Under the pieces are notes generated by a model. It worked only from the letters and a program-made list of their open reading frames with translations, was not told where the DNA came from and searched no databases. Shown piece by piece: positions 23,276-23,945 of a DNA stretch of 23,945 bases (position 1 is the first letter of the stretch; each line of letters begins with the position of its first letter). Source of the DNA: Rhodospirillaceae bacterium UBA6219 (GTDB lineage: Bacteria; Pseudomonadota; Alphaproteobacteria; Rhodospirillales; Magnetospirillaceae); assembly GCA_002435715.1 (NCBI GenBank), contig DISD01000073.1, forward strand, positions 48,148 to 72,092, given 5' to 3'. Made by a program: the position numbers and the translations under genes.

Positions 23276-23710
23276 ATGGCCGCCAAGGACAAACTTTACA
23301 GCGGGACGGAGCTGGCGCAGGAATTCGCGCTGACCCCCCAGGCGCTTCGGTTTTACGAAGAAAAGGGCTTGCTGCAACCGGCTCGGTCGGGGCGCATGCG
23401 GGTCTACACCTATCGGGACCGGGCGCGGCTGTTGTTGATCCAACGTCTGCGCCGCTTGGGGTTTTCGCTGGAAGACTGCGTGCAATACCTGTCTCTATAC
23501 GGATCGGTGGGCGGCGGGCAATATCAGTTGGGGCTGGAAAAAATCGAACGTCGGGTCACCGAGCTTCTGAGGCTGCGGGGCGAGATCGACCAGACCATCG
23601 ACGAATTGAAAAGCCTGGAACAGGAAGCCAGGCAGAAACTGGCGGCGGCCGATGAAAGGGCGTCGTCGAAGGGCCAAAAACATTCGAAAGGCACGGAGGA
23701 ACCAGCATGA
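23276..23710 (+). CDS. MerR-family transcriptional regulator
   Basis: The 144-residue protein has a MerR winged helix-turn-helix (about 8-75: TELAQEFALTPQALRFYEEKGLLQPARSG...RLRRLGFSLEDCVQYLSLY). A coiled-coil dimerisation helix follows (about 85-125), then a charged tail without a metal-binding Cys cluster, so it is not a CueR/MerR-type metal sensor. The ATG at 23276 follows AAGGAA; a frame opening at 23228 would start inside the promoter dyad. Its stop overlaps the etfB start (ATGA). Similar MerR proteins control acyl-CoA or branched-chain catabolism genes in proteobacteria, which fits coupling to electron-transfer flavoprotein. Autoregulation through the upstream palindrome is inferred. 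Confidence 0.9.
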   Translation: MAAKDKLYSGTELAQEFALTPQALRFYEEKGLLQPARSGRMRVYTYRDRARLLLIQRLRRLGFSLEDCVQYLSLYGSVGGGQYQLGLEKIERRVTELLRLRGEIDQTIDELKSLEQEARQKLAAADERASSKGQKHSKGTEEPA

Positions 23711-23945
23711 AAGTCCTCGTCGCGGTCAAGCGCGTCATTGATTACAACGTGAAGATCCGGGTGAAGTCGGACAACACGGGCGTCGAAACCGCCAATGTGA
23801 AGTTTTCCATGAACCCGTTCGACGAAATCGCGGTGGAAGAAGCGGTGCGTCTGAAGGAAGCCGGCAAGGCGTCGGAAGTCGTGGTGGTCTCCATCGGTCC
23901 GGCCAATGCGCAGGAGACGCTGCGCACCGCTTTGGCCATGGGCGC
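23707..23945 (+). CDS. etfB: Electron transfer flavoprotein beta subunit, N-terminal part (3' end outside window)
   Basis: The first 79 residues are visible, starting MKVLVAVKRVIDYNVKIRVK and continuing with FSMNPFDEIAVEEAVRLKEAG and VVVVSIGPANAQETLRTALAMGA. These are characteristic of EtfB. With EtfA it carries electrons from acyl-CoA and other flavin dehydrogenases to ETF:ubiquinone oxidoreductase. The start overlaps the merR stop, so its translation is coupled to the regulator. The gene runs off the end of the window; etfA is expected next but is not seen. Confidence 0.95.
   Translation, partial: MKVLVAVKRVIDYNVKIRVKSDNTGVETANVKFSMNPFDEIAVEEAVRLKEAGKASEVVVVSIGPANAQETLRTALAMG

Overview
The window is GC-rich, gene-dense and bacterial. 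Gene content and protein style suggest an alphaproteobacterium of the Rhodospirillales/Magnetospirillum kind. Supporting signs are MerR-etfB, a GabD with adjacent stress proteins, a Liv-type transporter, bacteriohemerythrin and a CHASE/PAS/GGDEF protein. This is inference from protein style, not a taxonomic search. I see no rRNA, tRNA, CRISPR array, phage gene or insertion sequence.

Layout, left to right. (1) 1-3958: the 3' end of gabD and a universal stress protein on +, facing a second Usp and a SulP anion transporter on -. (2) 4420-7044: a + pair made of an HdeD-like membrane protein with a C-terminal permuted-papain/LRAT-like domain, followed by cyclopropane fatty acid synthase. It ends in a hairpin-rich repeat. 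(3) 7166-12677: a four-gene - operon comprising a DevB-like adaptor, a DevC-like permease, a DevA-like ATPase and a complete ABC half-exporter. Both ATPases carry a C-terminal cyclic-nucleotide-binding domain. The leader (about 12.70-13.04 kb) is unusually AT-rich and contains several palindromes. (4) 13225-13665: bacteriohemerythrin on -, with an intrinsic terminator about 155 bases downstream. (5) 13866-18889: a tightly overlapping + operon of a branched-chain-type ABC importer (SBP, two permeases, two ATPases) and a nucleoside 2-deoxyribosyltransferase-family enzyme. (6) 18968-21424: a membrane diguanylate cyclase, whose stop codon overlaps that of a convergent TauE/SafE exporter. (7) 21421-23193: tauE-like and lysR genes, divergent. 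(8) 23276-23945: a MerR regulator translationally coupled to etfB, preceded by a nested palindrome on the likely promoter.

The most unusual content is the dev-type operon, with two different ABC ATPases each fused to a cNMP-binding domain that keeps its key Glu and Arg. Second is the HdeD/LRAT-like fusion next to cfa, which hints at membrane-lipid remodelling. Third is the pairing of a Liv-type importer with a nucleoside deoxyribosyltransferase, which bears on what the importer carries.
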